A DNA stretch of 64,000 bases from contig JAJTTP010000012.1 in assembly GCA_023313575.1 (NCBI GenBank), forward strand, positions 1,116,001 to 1,180,000, in the 5' to 3' direction. Position 1 is the first letter of the stretch. Each line of letters starts with the position of its first letter. The translations under genes were made by a program, and so were the position numbers. The notes beneath the pieces were generated by a model. The model was not told where the DNA came from, searched no databases, and saw nothing but the letters and a program-made list of their open reading frames with translations. This DNA is from Eutypella sp. D-1. Its lineage: Eukaryota > Ascomycota > Sordariomycetes > Xylariales > Diatrypaceae. Positions 1 to 12,217 of this stretch are shown in pieces.

Positions 1-1038
1 AAAGGGGAGGGGAGGGGAGGGGAAGGGAGGGAGGATTGTAAGAGAGATATTTTCCCACGTCTTTGGGAAACGCACGCCATACCGTCGACTGCGTGGCATT
101 GCATACATATATCATTCTATAAGCGATGCGGGATGTTGCCTTCTGCATCTGTAACATTGCTGGATGGGTTGATGGGATAGGTAAGTTCGGCATCGCCAAG
201 CAGCTGTATGTCTGCTGTGGGACTTGAGATGGGGAGATGGGGAGATGGGGCCTTCTTTTAGTACCTAACTACTCCGTACATACATACAGTAGTTTCCCCG
301 CCCGAACCTTATCGAAGCTGCACCGAACACCTTTATTAGATGACGATCTATTACAAGGTTGGGTAAGGACTTAGCTACGTTCAAAAGACTGGTATTTCAT
401 CTATACCTAGGGAAAACATACCTTTAAACATCAGAAATTCTGTACTTTCCCCTATGGTTCAAATGCCACTCGATGATTATCATTGCTTAGGTCCAAGGTT
501 GTGTGTAGGATAATAGTAAGGTATAGCCCTGTCCAAGTGATCCTTATGTACCCAGCTTCGCATGTACCTCTAACCCCCTTGTATGTAGCTGCGAGGTCAC
601 ACAGCATTGTATGTATGCTATGTATGTATGTAAACGCTCGATAAGAGCCTAATTGAAAGCTTATCGGTGAGTTCCCCTTGGCCCTCCAACCCCCTAACGG
701 CCCTGGCTCCGAAGCTCTAGTAAGGGGGACGGGAGGGGGATTTTAGCCGCCCTGGCCCTCTTGGAACCCCTGTAAATCGAGCTCGTGATGTGTTCAGTTC
801 CATTCCGATCAGGTCCCGAGGCGGCGCCAGCTTTCTTCTTCTCACCTTCATCTCTCTCGCTCATTCATTCACTCACTCAACTCACTCGCCCAACCACTCA
901 CTCACTCACTGACCCTCGACTCCATTTTGTCTCCCCCCCCCTTTCCCCATTCCATTGCTTGCCCACATATATATAATAATTCCAATCGCAGCCGAGAATT
1001 CGGGACCGCCTAAATAATATAGAGCTTTCTACAAGGAA
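1..1038. other. Intergenic, upstream of the aminopeptidase gene
   Basis: No convincing gene. It starts with a G-rich tract and ends with a pyrimidine-rich stretch containing repeated TCAC/CACT units (about 858-912), a composition common just upstream of fungal start codons. The last 1 kb is probably the promoter and 5' UTR of the gene starting at 1039. Confidence 0.6.
4..34 (+). repeat. G-rich tract of GGGGA units
   Basis: Runs of three to four G are separated by single or double A. With at least four G-runs the stretch could fold as a G-quadruplex, but this is only a sequence-pattern inference. Confidence 0.8.
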
Positions 1039-2922
1039 ATGACGCGACACACTGCCGAGTTTCTGCGCCAACGCAGCTCGAACCTATCACTCCGAATGGC
1101 CGCCGCCGAGAACGCGTCGGGCTCGACCGACTCCCTCGTCTCCTTCCGACATGCCGAGGCCATCGAGGCGCGGCTGATGACCCCGGCTGAGAGGGCCTGG
1201 GTTGTCTTCGGTCTTGACAGGCAGCGCGACCCCCCTGCCCTGTGCAACCGCTGTTACCGCGATATCATCTTCCGCGGAACCGTCCGCATACACGCCTCCC
1301 GACCCGCCGCCGAGAGCCTCGGATCCGGCCATCCCCCTTGTGTCACCTGCGCCCTGATGAACTCCGATCCCGAGGCCTTCACCCAGCCCTTCTGCAACTT
1401 CTTGCAGGACAACCCCACCATATTCCACTCCGTCGAGTACTTCAAGGCCAAGGCGGCCGCCGTCGGTTACAAAGAGCTCCCCGCGAGGGACGACTGGACT
1501 GGCAAGCTGGAGCCCGGCGGCAAGTACTTCGTGACGCGAAACGGCAGCTCTATCATCGCCTTCGCGGTCGGCAAGGCGTACAAGCCCGGGAACGGGGTGG
1601 CCATGATCGCCGGCCACATCGACGCCCTGACCGCGAAGCTGAAGCCCGTGAGCGTCAAGCCGACGAAGTCCGGGTACGTCCAGCTGGGCGTTGCTCAGTA
1701 CGCCGGCGCTCTCAACGAGACCTGGTGGGATCGTGACCTGAGCATTGGCGGGAGGGTTATTGTGAGGGATGAGTCTGGCAAGACCTCCTCGAAGCTAGTT
1801 AAGCTGGACTGGCCCAGTAAGCATGCCTCTAATTGACGACTGACTTTTTCTTTTACTGACGGCTACGTGCAGTCGCTCGCATCCCTACTCTCGCCCCTCA
1901 TTTCGGCGTTGGCATGCTAGGCCAGAACAACAAGGAAACCCAGGCCGTTCCCATTATCGGCCTCGACAACTCCGACCTCGACGCTGCGTCGGAGGCTCAA
2001 CCCGCAAAGCCGCTTGGCCCGGCCGGGTCTTTCGCCGCCACCCAGCCGCCCAAGCTGGTGCAGCTGATCTCGAAGGAGCTGGGCCTCAAGGACCACAGCC
2101 AGATCGTGAATTGGGAGCTGGAGCTCTTTGACCTGCAGCCGGCCACCGTCGGCGGCCTGGACAAGGAGTTCATCTTCGCGGGCCGGATCGACGACAAGCT
2201 CTGCAGCTGGGGCGCCTTCCAGGGCCTGCTCGCGGCGGAGGACAACGACGACGACGGCACCATCAAGCTGGTGGCCCTGTTCGACGACGAGGAGATCGGC
2301 TCCCAGCTGCGGCAGGGCGCCAAGGGCAACTTCCTGCCCTCCGTGATCGAGCGCGCCGTCGAGTCGCTGTCTACCAAGGATAAGCCATTTGGTCCTGGGG
2401 TGGTCGGCCAGACTTATGCGCGCTCCTTCCTGGTCTCAGCCGATGTCACGGTAAGTCAATACTCAGCTAATATTAAAACAATTCCGAATTTTCCCTACGA
2501 GAGAAGTAAGTAAACGAGCTGACCGCAAAATTTTACCGCATAAGCACGCGGTGAACCCGAACTTCGCGTCGCTGTACCTCGAGGACCACGCGCCGCGGCT
2601 GAACGTGGGGATCGTGATCTGCACGGACTCGAACGGGCACCTGACGACGGACTCGGTGGCGACGGCGGTGCTGGGGCGGGTGTGCGAGCTGTCCGGGGTG
2701 ACGCCGCAGCGGTTCCAGATCCGCAACGACTCGCGCAGCGGCGGGACGGTGGGGCCGATGCTCAGCACGGCGCTCGGCGTCAAGGCGGCCGACGCCGGCA
2801 TGCCCCAGCTCAGCATGCACTCTATCCGCGCCACCACCGGCGCCCTCGACCCAGGCCTCGGCGTCCGCTTCTTCAAGGGCTTCCTTGATCGCTGGGAGCA
2901 GGTCGACGCTGAGTGGCAGTGA
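1039..2922 (+). CDS. Vacuolar aspartyl aminopeptidase, peptidase family M18
   Basis: Predicted metallo-aminopeptidase of the yeast Ape1/Lap4 and human DNPEP family, which removes N-terminal residues from peptides and in yeast reaches the vacuole by the Cvt pathway. Three exons: 1039-1816, 1873-2450 and 2545-2922, giving 577 residues; all junctions are GT-AG and keep frame. Expected M18 metal ligands and catalytic residues are visible: His193 (AGHIDALTAKLKP), Asp366 (RIDDKLCSW), Glu399-Glu400 (DDEEIGS), Asp450 (SADVTHAVNPNF, created by the second splice) and His544 (SMHSIRA). The family core starts near residue 110. The first 110 residues are an unusual extension with two CxxC pairs (69-72 and 101-104). 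The start chosen is the first ATG of the open frame; a later start is possible. Function assignment is firm, the N-terminus is not. Confidence 0.93.
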
Positions 2923-4476
2923 GCGGCTTCAAGGGTGTAGCAGACCCTATTATTCACTGATATTATCGGGTACCAGCGCCTATTATGAGGAGCAAGGATT
3001 AAGTCCATCCTGATTCGATCCGTCGACAGGGAGCATTATCTTTGTTCCTTTTCTTGGCCAATCCAGTGCCATCATGAAAATATACCAGGCAACACGGAGC
3101 CGCTACCAGTTCATTTAGGGTTCCCGCCAACCATGAAAATAAAGTTCACGCCATACGGTATGGGTTTACCTGGTTGCTGGGTAAGTAGCCGCCACGGAAC
3201 AGGCATAGATCTACACATATACAATGCGGCTCTGGGAGGAAGTAGGGTGCATCGCCGACGACGCTATCTCTTTCTATTGTTTTTGTTTTTTTGAGATACC
3301 ATTCTAAAGATCAGTAGCATTCCACTTGTTAGATACACGCATATATAGGTTCGTTCTAAATAGAAGGGGAGTCGCATTTTACTTCACGTTTTTAGCCCAT
3401 TAGCCTCATTGAAAAAGGGGAACTTTGCTTTGCTTCTAGCTGCTAGGAATATCCATGACGTACTCCGTAGCTGCATATACGCTGTACGAGGTTCCTCCTT
3501 TTAACAGCACGTGCCCATATATAGAACCTTTATGCATAAGAGAAGTACCTAGGTAAATCCTAGGCTCTCTTCCCATCTTTCAAGTTCTTAGTGGGTGGCA
3601 TGACATGACTTGGATTTGCCTCGGTTCCCGATTGGGTTGTACCTAGGTAAGTTTTGTCCGAGTTTTGTCGTAACTAAACTCGCACCTAAATTTAGACTAG
3701 CCGCTAATTATTTTTCTCTGACAGGTCCTGCTAAAAGTAACTGATCTAGACCCAGCGTAGTGGCTGCAGAATGGTGACGTCTTAACCTACTCGAGCAAGA
3801 GGGCACGAGACGAATGAAGCCTAGGTAGGTAGGTACCTAGAAATTTGCCGGTCTTTAATTTTTCTGCTTCTTTCTATTGGCCTTCGACCGATTAACAAGT
3901 TGGATGGGATGAAACGCTTGGAAAGGGGAAATCAAAAGGCCAGTTACGAAAGTTGGTAAATCGCCGAGACTTTTTAACTTTCTTGATCTGATGTTCTTTT
4001 TTATCTTTTTCTTCCCGGAGTTCCCGAACCCGTACCTTTTATCTTTTCTTCTCTTTAACATCAATGATATATGAATATAACAAATCTGCCTAGGTAAAAT
4101 AAATGAATGGGCTGCCTCGGCTGACAATTTTCTTTTTTCTTTCTTATATTTTTCCATACAGCAATTATTCCCAGACTTCATATACCACCATTAAATAAAC
4201 ATTGTTATCCATAGACGCATTGATTGTTCTCGGCTGCTGCATTCATGATTATGACAACACGTCGTACTCCCTCATTAGCCACAAGGTCGCACAATTGCCA
4301 TTGCGCATTGAATTGTATATAAGAATTATAAACCAGACAAGTCGATATATTAAGAAGAAGAAAAAAGAATACGAAAGAAGCAGTCCTGAGTTTCGACGAG
4401 TAAACAGCCTGGGCTCAGGTCAACTAAAACCTTCAACCACCCAAGTACATCCAGCACAGCACATCCTCCTCCCCGA
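2923..4476. other. Intergenic, about 1.55 kb
   Basis: AT-leaning sequence with short CCTAGGTAGGTACCTAG-type motifs (about 3545-3560, 3640-3650, 3820-3840), which recur in many intergenic regions of this window. The 3' end of the aminopeptidase transcript and the promoter of the esterase gene should lie here. No gene seen. Confidence 0.6.
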
Positions 4477-6474
4477 ATGGCGGTGACGGTGCAGGAAACG
4501 GAGGGCCCCACGGCCTCGGAGAAGTTCGCCTCGTATTTATCCAGGCTGAATCCGATCCCGACCCTCCCCGAGTACACGGGCCCCTACGGCGTCGGCACGG
4601 TCGACGTTGAGATCCCCACCGCCGACCTCGAATCCCCCGCCCCCGCGCCCCCCGAAGCCGCCGATATCGAGACCATCCAGTTCCGCGTCTTCTACCCCAC
4701 GCTGCCCGGCGCCGAGGGTCAGAGGATCACCTGGCTCCCCGCCCCGCAGCGCGATCACCTTTCTGCCTATATTAAGTTTCTCGGCATTGGCACGTTCTGG
4801 GCGCAAGCCGCTTCGTAAGTTGATTCGAACTTCACCTTCAAACCAGAAAGCCGGATCGCTAACCTCACGCGACACGGCATTGGCAACAGATTCCTCCCCC
4901 GTCATCTACACTACACCTCGATACCAGCGACGAAGAATGCGCCACTGCTCGCGCCGCCGGCCGATTCGGTCCCCGGGGGGCGGTGGCCGGCGGCGGTGTT
5001 CTCACACGGGCTCGGCGGCAACCGCAACGCGTACTCGCAGATCGCGGGGTCCTTGGCGTCGCATGGCGTCGTGGTGTTCTGCCCGGAGCACCGGGACGGC
5101 AGCGCCGCCGTGTCCTACGTGCGCATCCCCTCCGCCCAGGACCGCTACTTCGTCCGCAATACCCGCACCCCCATCCCCTACCGCCGCATCCCCCACGACC
5201 CCACCGACGAGGTCCACGAGCTCCGCAACGACCAGCTGCGCATCCGCCTCTGGGAGCTCGGCCTCCTCCACGAGGCCATGCTCGCGCTCGACGACGGCCG
5301 CCGCGCCGACGCCGACGCGAAGGGCGCAGGCGGCTTCGCTAACCTCAATCGGAGCACCCCGCGCAACGCCCTCCGCCAGTTTGCGGGCCGTCTGCACGTC
5401 CGCGAGCCCGGCAGCATCATCTTCATGGGCCACAGCTTCGGCGCGGCGACGGTGACGCAGTTCCTGAAATCCGTGTTCTACGCGGACGAGCCGGCCGTCG
5501 CCGCCATGCCGGACCCGCTCTACGCGCCAGCCCCAGGCTCCGCCATCCGGACCCAGATCACCCCGCGCAACATCACTATCCTCCTCGACATGTGGTGCTT
5601 CCCGCTCCTCGCCAAGTCCACCAAGGCGCTGCTCGACCTGCCGCTGCCTGTGTACGCTCGCGCTGCCATGGGAGGTGATGGCCATCACCATGGGGCCCCC
5701 GACCCGTCACCACCGGGCGGCAGGGCCCTGCTTGCCGTCGAGTCCCAGGACTTCTACAAGTGGACGGAGCACCTGCATGCGAAGGCGCGGATCCTGTCGC
5801 CGGACCCGGCGGCGGCGGTGGTGGACGAGTCCAGCTTCGGCCGCGATGCGGCCCCGCTTCTCGCGAAGCCGAACTTCTTCTGGGTGCGCGGCGCCGCGCA
5901 CCTCAACCAGTCGGACTTCGGCTTACTGTTCCCGCGGCTAACGCAGCGCATCTTCGGATCGCAGGCCCCCGAGCGCGCCCTCCGCCTTAACCTGCGCGCC
6001 CTCCTGCAGGTCCTCCGCGCTAACGCCGTCCCCGTCGCCCGCACCGCGCTCGCGGACCTCGTCGATGGTGGGGGGGCCGCCGCCGCCTCCTACGATAAGT
6101 TGGCCGAGGCATCCTCCTCCGAGGAGGAAGGGGATGACGCTAGTAAAATGGAGAAGAAGACGATGGCGATCCCTGCAGTTGTTGCTGTGGATGGCGTCTT
6201 CGACGACGCTGCGATCCTCGCCCATCGCGGCAGTGGCGAGGCGGAGATCGAGGCCTGGGAATGGATCGATATCGTCGGCATGGGCCGCGTGCCCCTTACC
6301 GACGACGACGCCGGCGCCGATGACGGGAATGCTGAGGCCGAGGCCGCGGACGCCGAAGAGGCGGCTGATAGAAGGGAGCCCGAGATGGCTGGCGTTATCG
6401 AGCCTGGTGTCGCCGCCGAGGGACAGGACGACGCTGTGGCGTCTGCGAAGATGGTCGGCGCTGCGGCTGCGTGA
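4477..6474 (+). CDS. Platelet-activating factor acetylhydrolase-like serine esterase
   Basis: Alpha/beta-hydrolase of the plasma/isoform II PAF-acetylhydrolase type, which hydrolyses short sn-2 acyl groups of phospholipids. Two exons, 4477-4814 and 4890-6474, give 640 residues; the 75-bp intron is GT-AG with phase 2. The nucleophile elbow GHSFG carries Ser295. Asp346 (ILLDMWCFPLL) and His450 (AAHLNQSDFG) are in the order expected for the triad. The segment near residues 150-180 (FSHGLGGNRNAYSQIAGSLA) is the family's oxyanion-hole region. The protein is longer than animal homologues because of a C-terminal tail of about 150 residues rich in Asp, Glu and Ala. No signal peptide is obvious, so it is probably intracellular. 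The natural substrate cannot be told from sequence. Confidence 0.88.
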
Positions 6475-7409
6475 GGGGGTGTAGGTGCTTTTTGGATTTG
6501 TATATATATCTACTTGGGCTCGGCTTAGAAGGGGGGAGAGATGGGAGGGAAAAGGTTGTCACTTGATGGATGGGCGTCTTATGTATGCATTGTTTGGAGT
6601 TTTAGCATTGATGGATGGATGGTTAGATATACGCCTAAGAAGCGCGCATGGGGCTGGTGTTTTAGGGGGTTTAAAACATTGATGTTTTTTATCGGTTCAG
6701 GACTGTGGCGTTTTGAGTGGTAGTGAGAATCATCGTGGAATATTGCCTTGGTCTCTCGTTTGATGTCTTTGTCAGTGAAAAACAGTACCAGAGTGAAAGG
6801 TGTTCGCGAGTACGATCGAGGCTCGCCAGAATGATAGCGTGGTGATAGTACAGGGCTTCGATACAGTAGATATGACGCCCTGGTCCGTAGGAATATGGAG
6901 GGTGAACCCCTATGTATATAGACCTGGATTAAGATGGCCACCCCAGGGGGTGGTGGGCGAACTATATCCCCTGGTAGTCTTTCCACATGTAAGTATGCGT
7001 TGAGGATTGTTCTACTTCTGAGCATGGTTGTGCGATATTCCCTCAGGAGAGTCAGTTCATATCAGATTACAGATCCTTGTGGACGTTGTGAACGGAAGTA
7101 AATCGAGAGTCAGATCGAGAACGCCCTATCTCTTGTGTCTGCGTAAGCTGTGTCATGTCGCCGTAAGTTGTGTTGATAGTTTCAGCCCTTATTTGGCGAC
7201 ACCCATGTGAAATGCCGTGGGTGTTCACTCCTGGATTTGAAAGAAATCATACTTGCATTGAGTTCATAACCTGATGTGCTAGTTTTACAGCGATAGGAGG
7301 AAATCCCCAGATGTACGACAGCCCCCTTTCCCATCCTCTACCTTTCGAACGCCGAGATCAGCAATCTGCACGACAAGTAATGCCGGGATCCCTTGGAAGC
7401 CACATTCCC
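6475..7409. other. Intergenic between convergent genes
   Basis: Lies between the 3' ends of the esterase (+) and the ankyrin gene (-), so it should hold two transcript ends. Several GATGGATGG-like short repeats occur near 6560-6630. No gene seen. Confidence 0.6.
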
Positions 7410-9868
7410 TTACTCCTCATGCTCATATGCCTGCCTCTTCTTCACCTGCAGTGCCTGCGAGGCGCCAGCACCAACGCTAACATCGTGTGTCGAGGTATCT
7501 CCTGTCACCACCCGTTTCCGTCTTTCGTTTTCTTTCATCACCCAGATAGGATCAAATCCGTGCTTCTCTAATATTTGATCCCAGATATCGTCAAACCCCC
7601 ACGCCAAGAACATGTCGCAAATCGTGGTGTCAGCGTATGTATCAAATATACAGTCAGGGCGGTCCGCGATTCCGGTCGAGATGACATGCTCGTAAAATTC
7701 AAGTGAGATCACTACACGTTTAAGCACGTAGTGACCTCGGTATAGTGCTGTACATGCTGAGGGGAGTTGCGCATGATTATGGAGAACATCTATCATCAAG
7801 AAAACTGTGGATGCTACGGGGATGGTGGAGTTTTGCGTCGAACCCACGCTCCCAGTCCGCTGAAGTAAGGCGTCGAAGGCCGCAGTCAATCTTTTTGATC
7901 CTAATGAATAATCATTAGATATGGAATCATTATTTTCAGCTTCAGATTCAAGTATGATAGGCGGATAGTGACGGGCGAAAAAAATGACCAGCTCGACGAA
8001 GGACCCGCTTGTCATATTGAAATCGAACTCTATTGCAGTAGCAAGTTCCATCCAGCTTTCAAGCAGCATAGCTAAAGAACATGGTGGAAGGCTAACCGCA
8101 TTCATAAGAAACGCCAATGTGCTGTGCAAGACCACATTTTCATTATCCTGAAAAGTTTCTGTACTAGTTCCAGGTTGGGCTCTCAAGTAATGGAATACGG
8201 CGCTCTGGTGTGGATGAGGATAATGATCAGGTATGATGAATGCCTCGGCAAGGGCAGTAAGCCCCATGCTAAGATATCATCAGTATATGTAAGGCCCAGA
8301 ATGGTGTCTCTATGTAGCTACCTGTCTTCAGCGTTCGCGTCCGCACCGTGGTGAATTAATATCCTGCAAGCGTCGATATTTGCTGCATACGCCGCATCCT
8401 GTCGATTATTAGCTGTTGTTCACATATTCCTAAGGGGACTCTTAGTCACATGAAGCAGGGTCCGTCCAGTACGATCCCGATCGAATGGTGATATCAGTCG
8501 CGTAGCTAGCATGTCCCGGAGGGACATGTTATCCCCTTCTCTAATAACGCGCCAGACGTCATGGTCGATGTCGAGGATGCGAAAAAGCTCTGGCTGCAAG
8601 ACCATCTTCGGCTTTCCCCGTCGGTCTGTGAAACTCTGATATGCGATGGAACAGCCAGTCGTGAACCAACGAAGTGACGGAAGAAGTTGCATCTCCAGGT
8701 GGTATACACTCGTCGGGTGCCCATCCTCATCAAATATAGTAGAACGTGCCATTTTCAAGGAGAAAATCCCTAGGCGTGACACCTTGAACCACGAGGACCT
8801 ATACAATAACGTAATGTCTTCTCTTGGCTTGTTCTTACCCTGCCGGCTGCTTCGTTGGGAGTCGGCGGGCCTTGAAAGCGACTCCGCATAAGTATTTCCG
8901 TCGGCACGCTGTGAATAACCTGTGCTATCGGTCTCTCGGGTCACCTCTTGAAGCTGGTGGGTCTGCATCTTATTGATAGATCGAGACAGTGACTTGCGGA
9001 TGTTGTCAAATTCAGACGCAAATGCGTTGCGGAACCTCTTCTCGACATTGGCGGCCATGTGGTCTTCGTATTCGTCCAGGACCGTTTTCACCAAATGTTG
9101 GATTGAAGCTTCAGCTCCAAAAGCGTTGGGTGCCTCTTGAGTAGCTCGGGCATGTAGCTGTGAGTTCACAACTTTCACCTCAGCTATCGACCTTAGTATC
9201 TCCGCTGTATTGGCGTCCAACTTGGGCCCGAGGCCTTCGACGGAGGTCTTGACGTCGTGGACATCGTTCCGAGACGCCTGAGTAGCATAACTTTCGCCTT
9301 GGATCTGCTGGATCTTATGGACCTTTTGCAGCGTGAGTTGGCTTCGGAAATATTCCAGTCGGATGTTGATCTCGATGATTTCCCGTTTGTTCCACATGCA
9401 TTTGAGTACCCGTTTTGTTCGAATGAGCCGACTTGTTTTCTTGTCCTTGATACCGCACTCCTCGAGTCTCTGCGAGAGGCGTGTCGCGAGTTCGGAGCAC
9501 TCTTGAGCCACTGGCAGGAGAGCCTACGCACATGGATATGGGTTGAGCGATCTCTTTCTTCAGAGTAAGAGAGAAAGTTGAAAATGGTGGGTAAAGGGGG
9601 GGCGGGGGGGCAGGGTTGAGTTCCTTAGATGAAATGGAGCTTCTGGTAGGCTTACCTTGTCTTCTGGCGGGACTGCGGTTGAAGCCCCATGGATTGCTTG
9701 AGCTGACGCTTCAAAGTCGGCGATGACTTTGAGGTGCTCGACGATGGCAGCATAACCTTTATTCTCCGAAGTTGATGCAGCGTGCCGGAGCTCATTAGTT
9801 ATGTGTACTAATTTGGCGGTGAACTCGACAAATTGCAGAATGTTCGCTGCGAGCCCGAGCGACTCCAT
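7410..9868 (-). CDS. Ankyrin protein with fungal STAND-type N-terminal domain, no NTPase
   Basis: Four exons on the minus strand: 9868-9656, 9523-8450, 8398-8322 and 8268-7410, giving 740 residues. Splicing joins PPEDK to ALLPVAQECSELA, the usual continuation of the helical N-terminal domain of fungal NLR-like (STAND) and related ankyrin proteins. Residues about 90-300 look helical or coiled-coil with many Glu, Lys and Gln. An ankyrin-like unit is assembled across exons 2-4 (GRTLLH, then DAAYAANIDACRILIHHG, then GLTALAEAF), around residues 418-465. No P-loop or NACHT motif is present, unlike full STAND receptors. The second donor is GTGACT rather than GTGAGT, so that junction is the weakest, but the ankyrin repeat supports it. 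Role unknown; allorecognition or immune-type signalling is inference from family company. Confidence 0.72.
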
Positions 9869-10684
9869 GACGTCGTTACAGTAGTATGGGGGGCGATTCC
9901 CCCACTTCCATAACTCGGAATGCTGGCCAAGTCAAGGCAACTGAGCCTTTATAAACACAAGGGTGCGATAAGTTCCTGATGGGACTCAGATATTGGCACG
10001 TTGACTTCAACACGCCTGATATCGAACTTTCGGGATTCCAGTTGCAACCAACAGCTAAAGAAAGAGATCAGATGAAGAGAGTAATAATAATAGCGTTGGT
10101 ACAAATACGTAAGAAAAAAACTGGTCTTCAAATATGTAGGTAAGGCAAGACTGCACTGCCTCTCCCAGCCTGCCTGTCCCTCCGCCATCTCGCGAAAAGC
10201 GAGTATATAAACCTAACAACCCCCTTTCCAATGAAGTTAGTGACTGCAGGTCTGTATGCGCCAAGCCTTCCTATGGCCAACCTGATAGGACCACGATCAA
10301 GCACGATTGTCTCGATAGTCGAACCATAGCATAACAGCATATGCCTGAGGTTACATCGTTAAAATTTGATGGTGGCTGGTCGGCTGGTGGACAGAAACGA
10401 GTAGGATAGCGTCCCTCCATACGATCATCGGGCATTCTGCCTTGCCAGCTTTCTATGCGAAGATGATCTGCCTTGATCACGTTATTAGAAGCAGGGTTGG
10501 AAACAGCGCGGTCCATCAGAGGAAGGCGAGCTGTCATTGGAACTCTGAGTCGAGGGTCAATGTAATCCATGAGGTGCAAATCAATCTAGGAGAATTGTCC
10601 CGAAAGGCTGCGCTGATGCGTCATCATTTATTAGCAATTAGCACAGGGTATCATTAGTTAGGTAGGTAGGTTCTCTACACCGAT
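9869..10684. other. Intergenic
   Basis: Upstream region of the ankyrin gene and downstream region of TRM61. Small open frames here lack recognisable content. No RNA gene seen. Confidence 0.55.
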
Positions 10685-12217
10685 TTACGCCGATTTACTT
10701 TTCTTGGCATTCGACGCCTTCTCGTCCGCCACGCTGCCGTCCGACTGCTTCTTGCGCTTCTTGCCCCTGAGCTGTTCCCGTTTCTCCTGCTTCCGGGCCT
10801 CCCTGTCTAGGCTGCCGATGACCTTGCTTTCCTTACCACAGGGCCACTTCGCTAAGGCCGCCGCCTCCTGTTCTTCAGACCATTCCTGTGGCAGCACGGC
10901 GAAGACTAGGTATGAAGTATGTGTCTTGAGCTCGGCCTCGGTGCGATGCACTATTCGCCCCGCCATCCACGGTTTCGTAGTCGCACTGTCTTCTGTGTCC
11001 TTATCCTGCTGATCCCCGTTTTCGTCGCCATTGATATTTGTGCCGTTCGGGGCCTCCTCTTTGCCAGTGTCGTCGTCCTCTGCATTTGCGTCGGCATTCT
11101 GTGTCGGCGCGTGGTAGTCCCTGAAGTGACTTTCCACCTGCCGAAGCTTAGCGACGGCCTCGGCAACGTTGCCCGGTGTTAAGTTTCCGCCTCGCTCATT
11201 CGGCATGTTAAATCCTACACGCTCGCGTATGACGTTGATCCGTCTATGAGCCACTTCAACCATTTCGATTTCCATCCACCCTAAGCGGCGCATGACGTCG
11301 ATTGTCTGTGTAACCTGCTCAATGCACGGGGAAAATGTGCAGATATACGCAGTTCTGTCCGCCCGCAGAGGCGACTTCCAATTGGCTTCTGCACCATCGG
11401 GAAATGACGTGTCGCTTCCAACCAATTGCTCTGAATTCGGCTTACTGCGTGACAAATGTGGCAGGGCACGCCACGGAGCCGGTAGGTCAAGAAAAATGCA
11501 TTCAGCCTCGGGACTCTCCCCGTCAAGCAGGAAGCCGTCATTGTAAACATCGCGGTGGGTAAGCTGGACTAGACCATCTAGGCCATGCGCATGGACTTCG
11601 TCCCGCATCTTCTCGTAACGTGACTTGTCGAACTCGAAACTAAAGACCTTGCCCTTGATTTCTTCTGAATCCTTCGGGTAGCCGTGATACACTGCCCTCA
11701 CGGCCGCATGTGTGAAACTTCCACTTCCGGAGCCGGCCTCTATCAGTCTCATCCCAGGTCTCGCGCGTATGCGATGCAGTATATAACTGTAGTCAGGCGT
11801 GTAAACGACTTGGGTTCGATGTGGTAGACTGGTGGTCCATAGTTCCGGTGTGGGTGGCAGGATGTGAACAAATCCGCTGGATGCAGTCACAGCACTCCGT
11901 ACTGGTTTTGCATCCGAGGTGACATTTCCGCTATCCTTGTCCTGGTCATCGCCGTTAAGCTTTCTCTTCCTGCCCCTGGAGCCGGTATCGACGACCGACG
12001 CCCGGACTTGTGAACCCCAAGGAACGTTGAGTAATGTGGAATGGGGAAACGACCCAAACCGGGTATTTATGACTGAGCCCTCGGCATATCCATCGACGGC
12101 CCCCGCGTCGTCCCTAAGATACACAGGCTGTAAGTTGTCACGAGACAGGTGAACAACAGCGAGCGTGTCAGGTGATGTTACACTGCCAGGGTCGAGGAAG
12201 GGTGAGATGCTGGTCAT
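10685..12217 (-). CDS. TRM61: tRNA (adenine-58-N1)-methyltransferase catalytic subunit
   Basis: Single-exon gene for 510 residues, matching the Gcd14/Trm61 family that methylates A58 of the tRNA T-loop to m1A with S-adenosylmethionine, as a complex with the Trm6 subunit in the nucleus. The SAM-binding motif I is at residues 160-168 (EAGSGSGSF), followed by an acidic motif (FSFEFDKSRYEKM) and the family motif DLPAPW at 244-249. A basic, low-complexity C-terminus (KKRKKQSDG) could serve as a nuclear signal. Insertions rich in Asp, Glu and Asn at about 375-410 make it longer than yeast Trm61 (383 residues). It is divergently arranged with cysteinyl-tRNA synthetase. Confidence 0.93.
   Translation of the reverse strand: MTSISPFLDPGSVTSPDTLAVVHLSRDNLQPVYLRDDAGAVDGYAEGSVINTRFGSFPHSTLLNVPWGSQVRASVVDTGSRGRKRKLNGDDQDKDSGNVTSDAKPVRSAVTASSGFVHILPPTPELWTTSLPHRTQVVYTPDYSYILHRIRARPGMRLIEAGSGSGSFTHAAVRAVYHGYPKDSEEIKGKVFSFEFDKSRYEKMRDEVHAHGLDGLVQLTHRDVYNDGFLLDGESPEAECIFLDLPAPWRALPHLSRSKPNSEQLVGSDTSFPDGAEANWKSPLRADRTAYICTFSPCIEQVTQTIDVMRRLGWMEIEMVEVAHRRINVIRERVGFNMPNERGGNLTPGNVAEAVAKLRQVESHFRDYHAPTQNADANAEDDDTGKEEAPNGTNINGDENGDQQDKDTEDSATTKPWMAGRIVHRTEAELKTHTSYLVFAVLPQEWSEEQEAAALAKWPCGKESKVIGSLDREARKQEKREQLRGKKRKKQSDGSVADEKASNAKKSKSA

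Noticed and set aside
1087..1617. 176-codon minus-strand frame opposite the aminopeptidase
   Set aside because: A shadow of GC-rich codon usage in the M18 gene; no family motif.
5002..5691. 229-codon minus-strand frame opposite the esterase
   Set aside because: Antisense shadow of a GC-rich exon containing the catalytic serine motif on the other strand.
8777..8840. Possible extra intron in exon 2 of the ankyrin gene (GTAAGA to TATAG on the minus strand)
   Set aside because: Removing it shifts the frame and brings an early stop. The unspliced frame continues sensibly.
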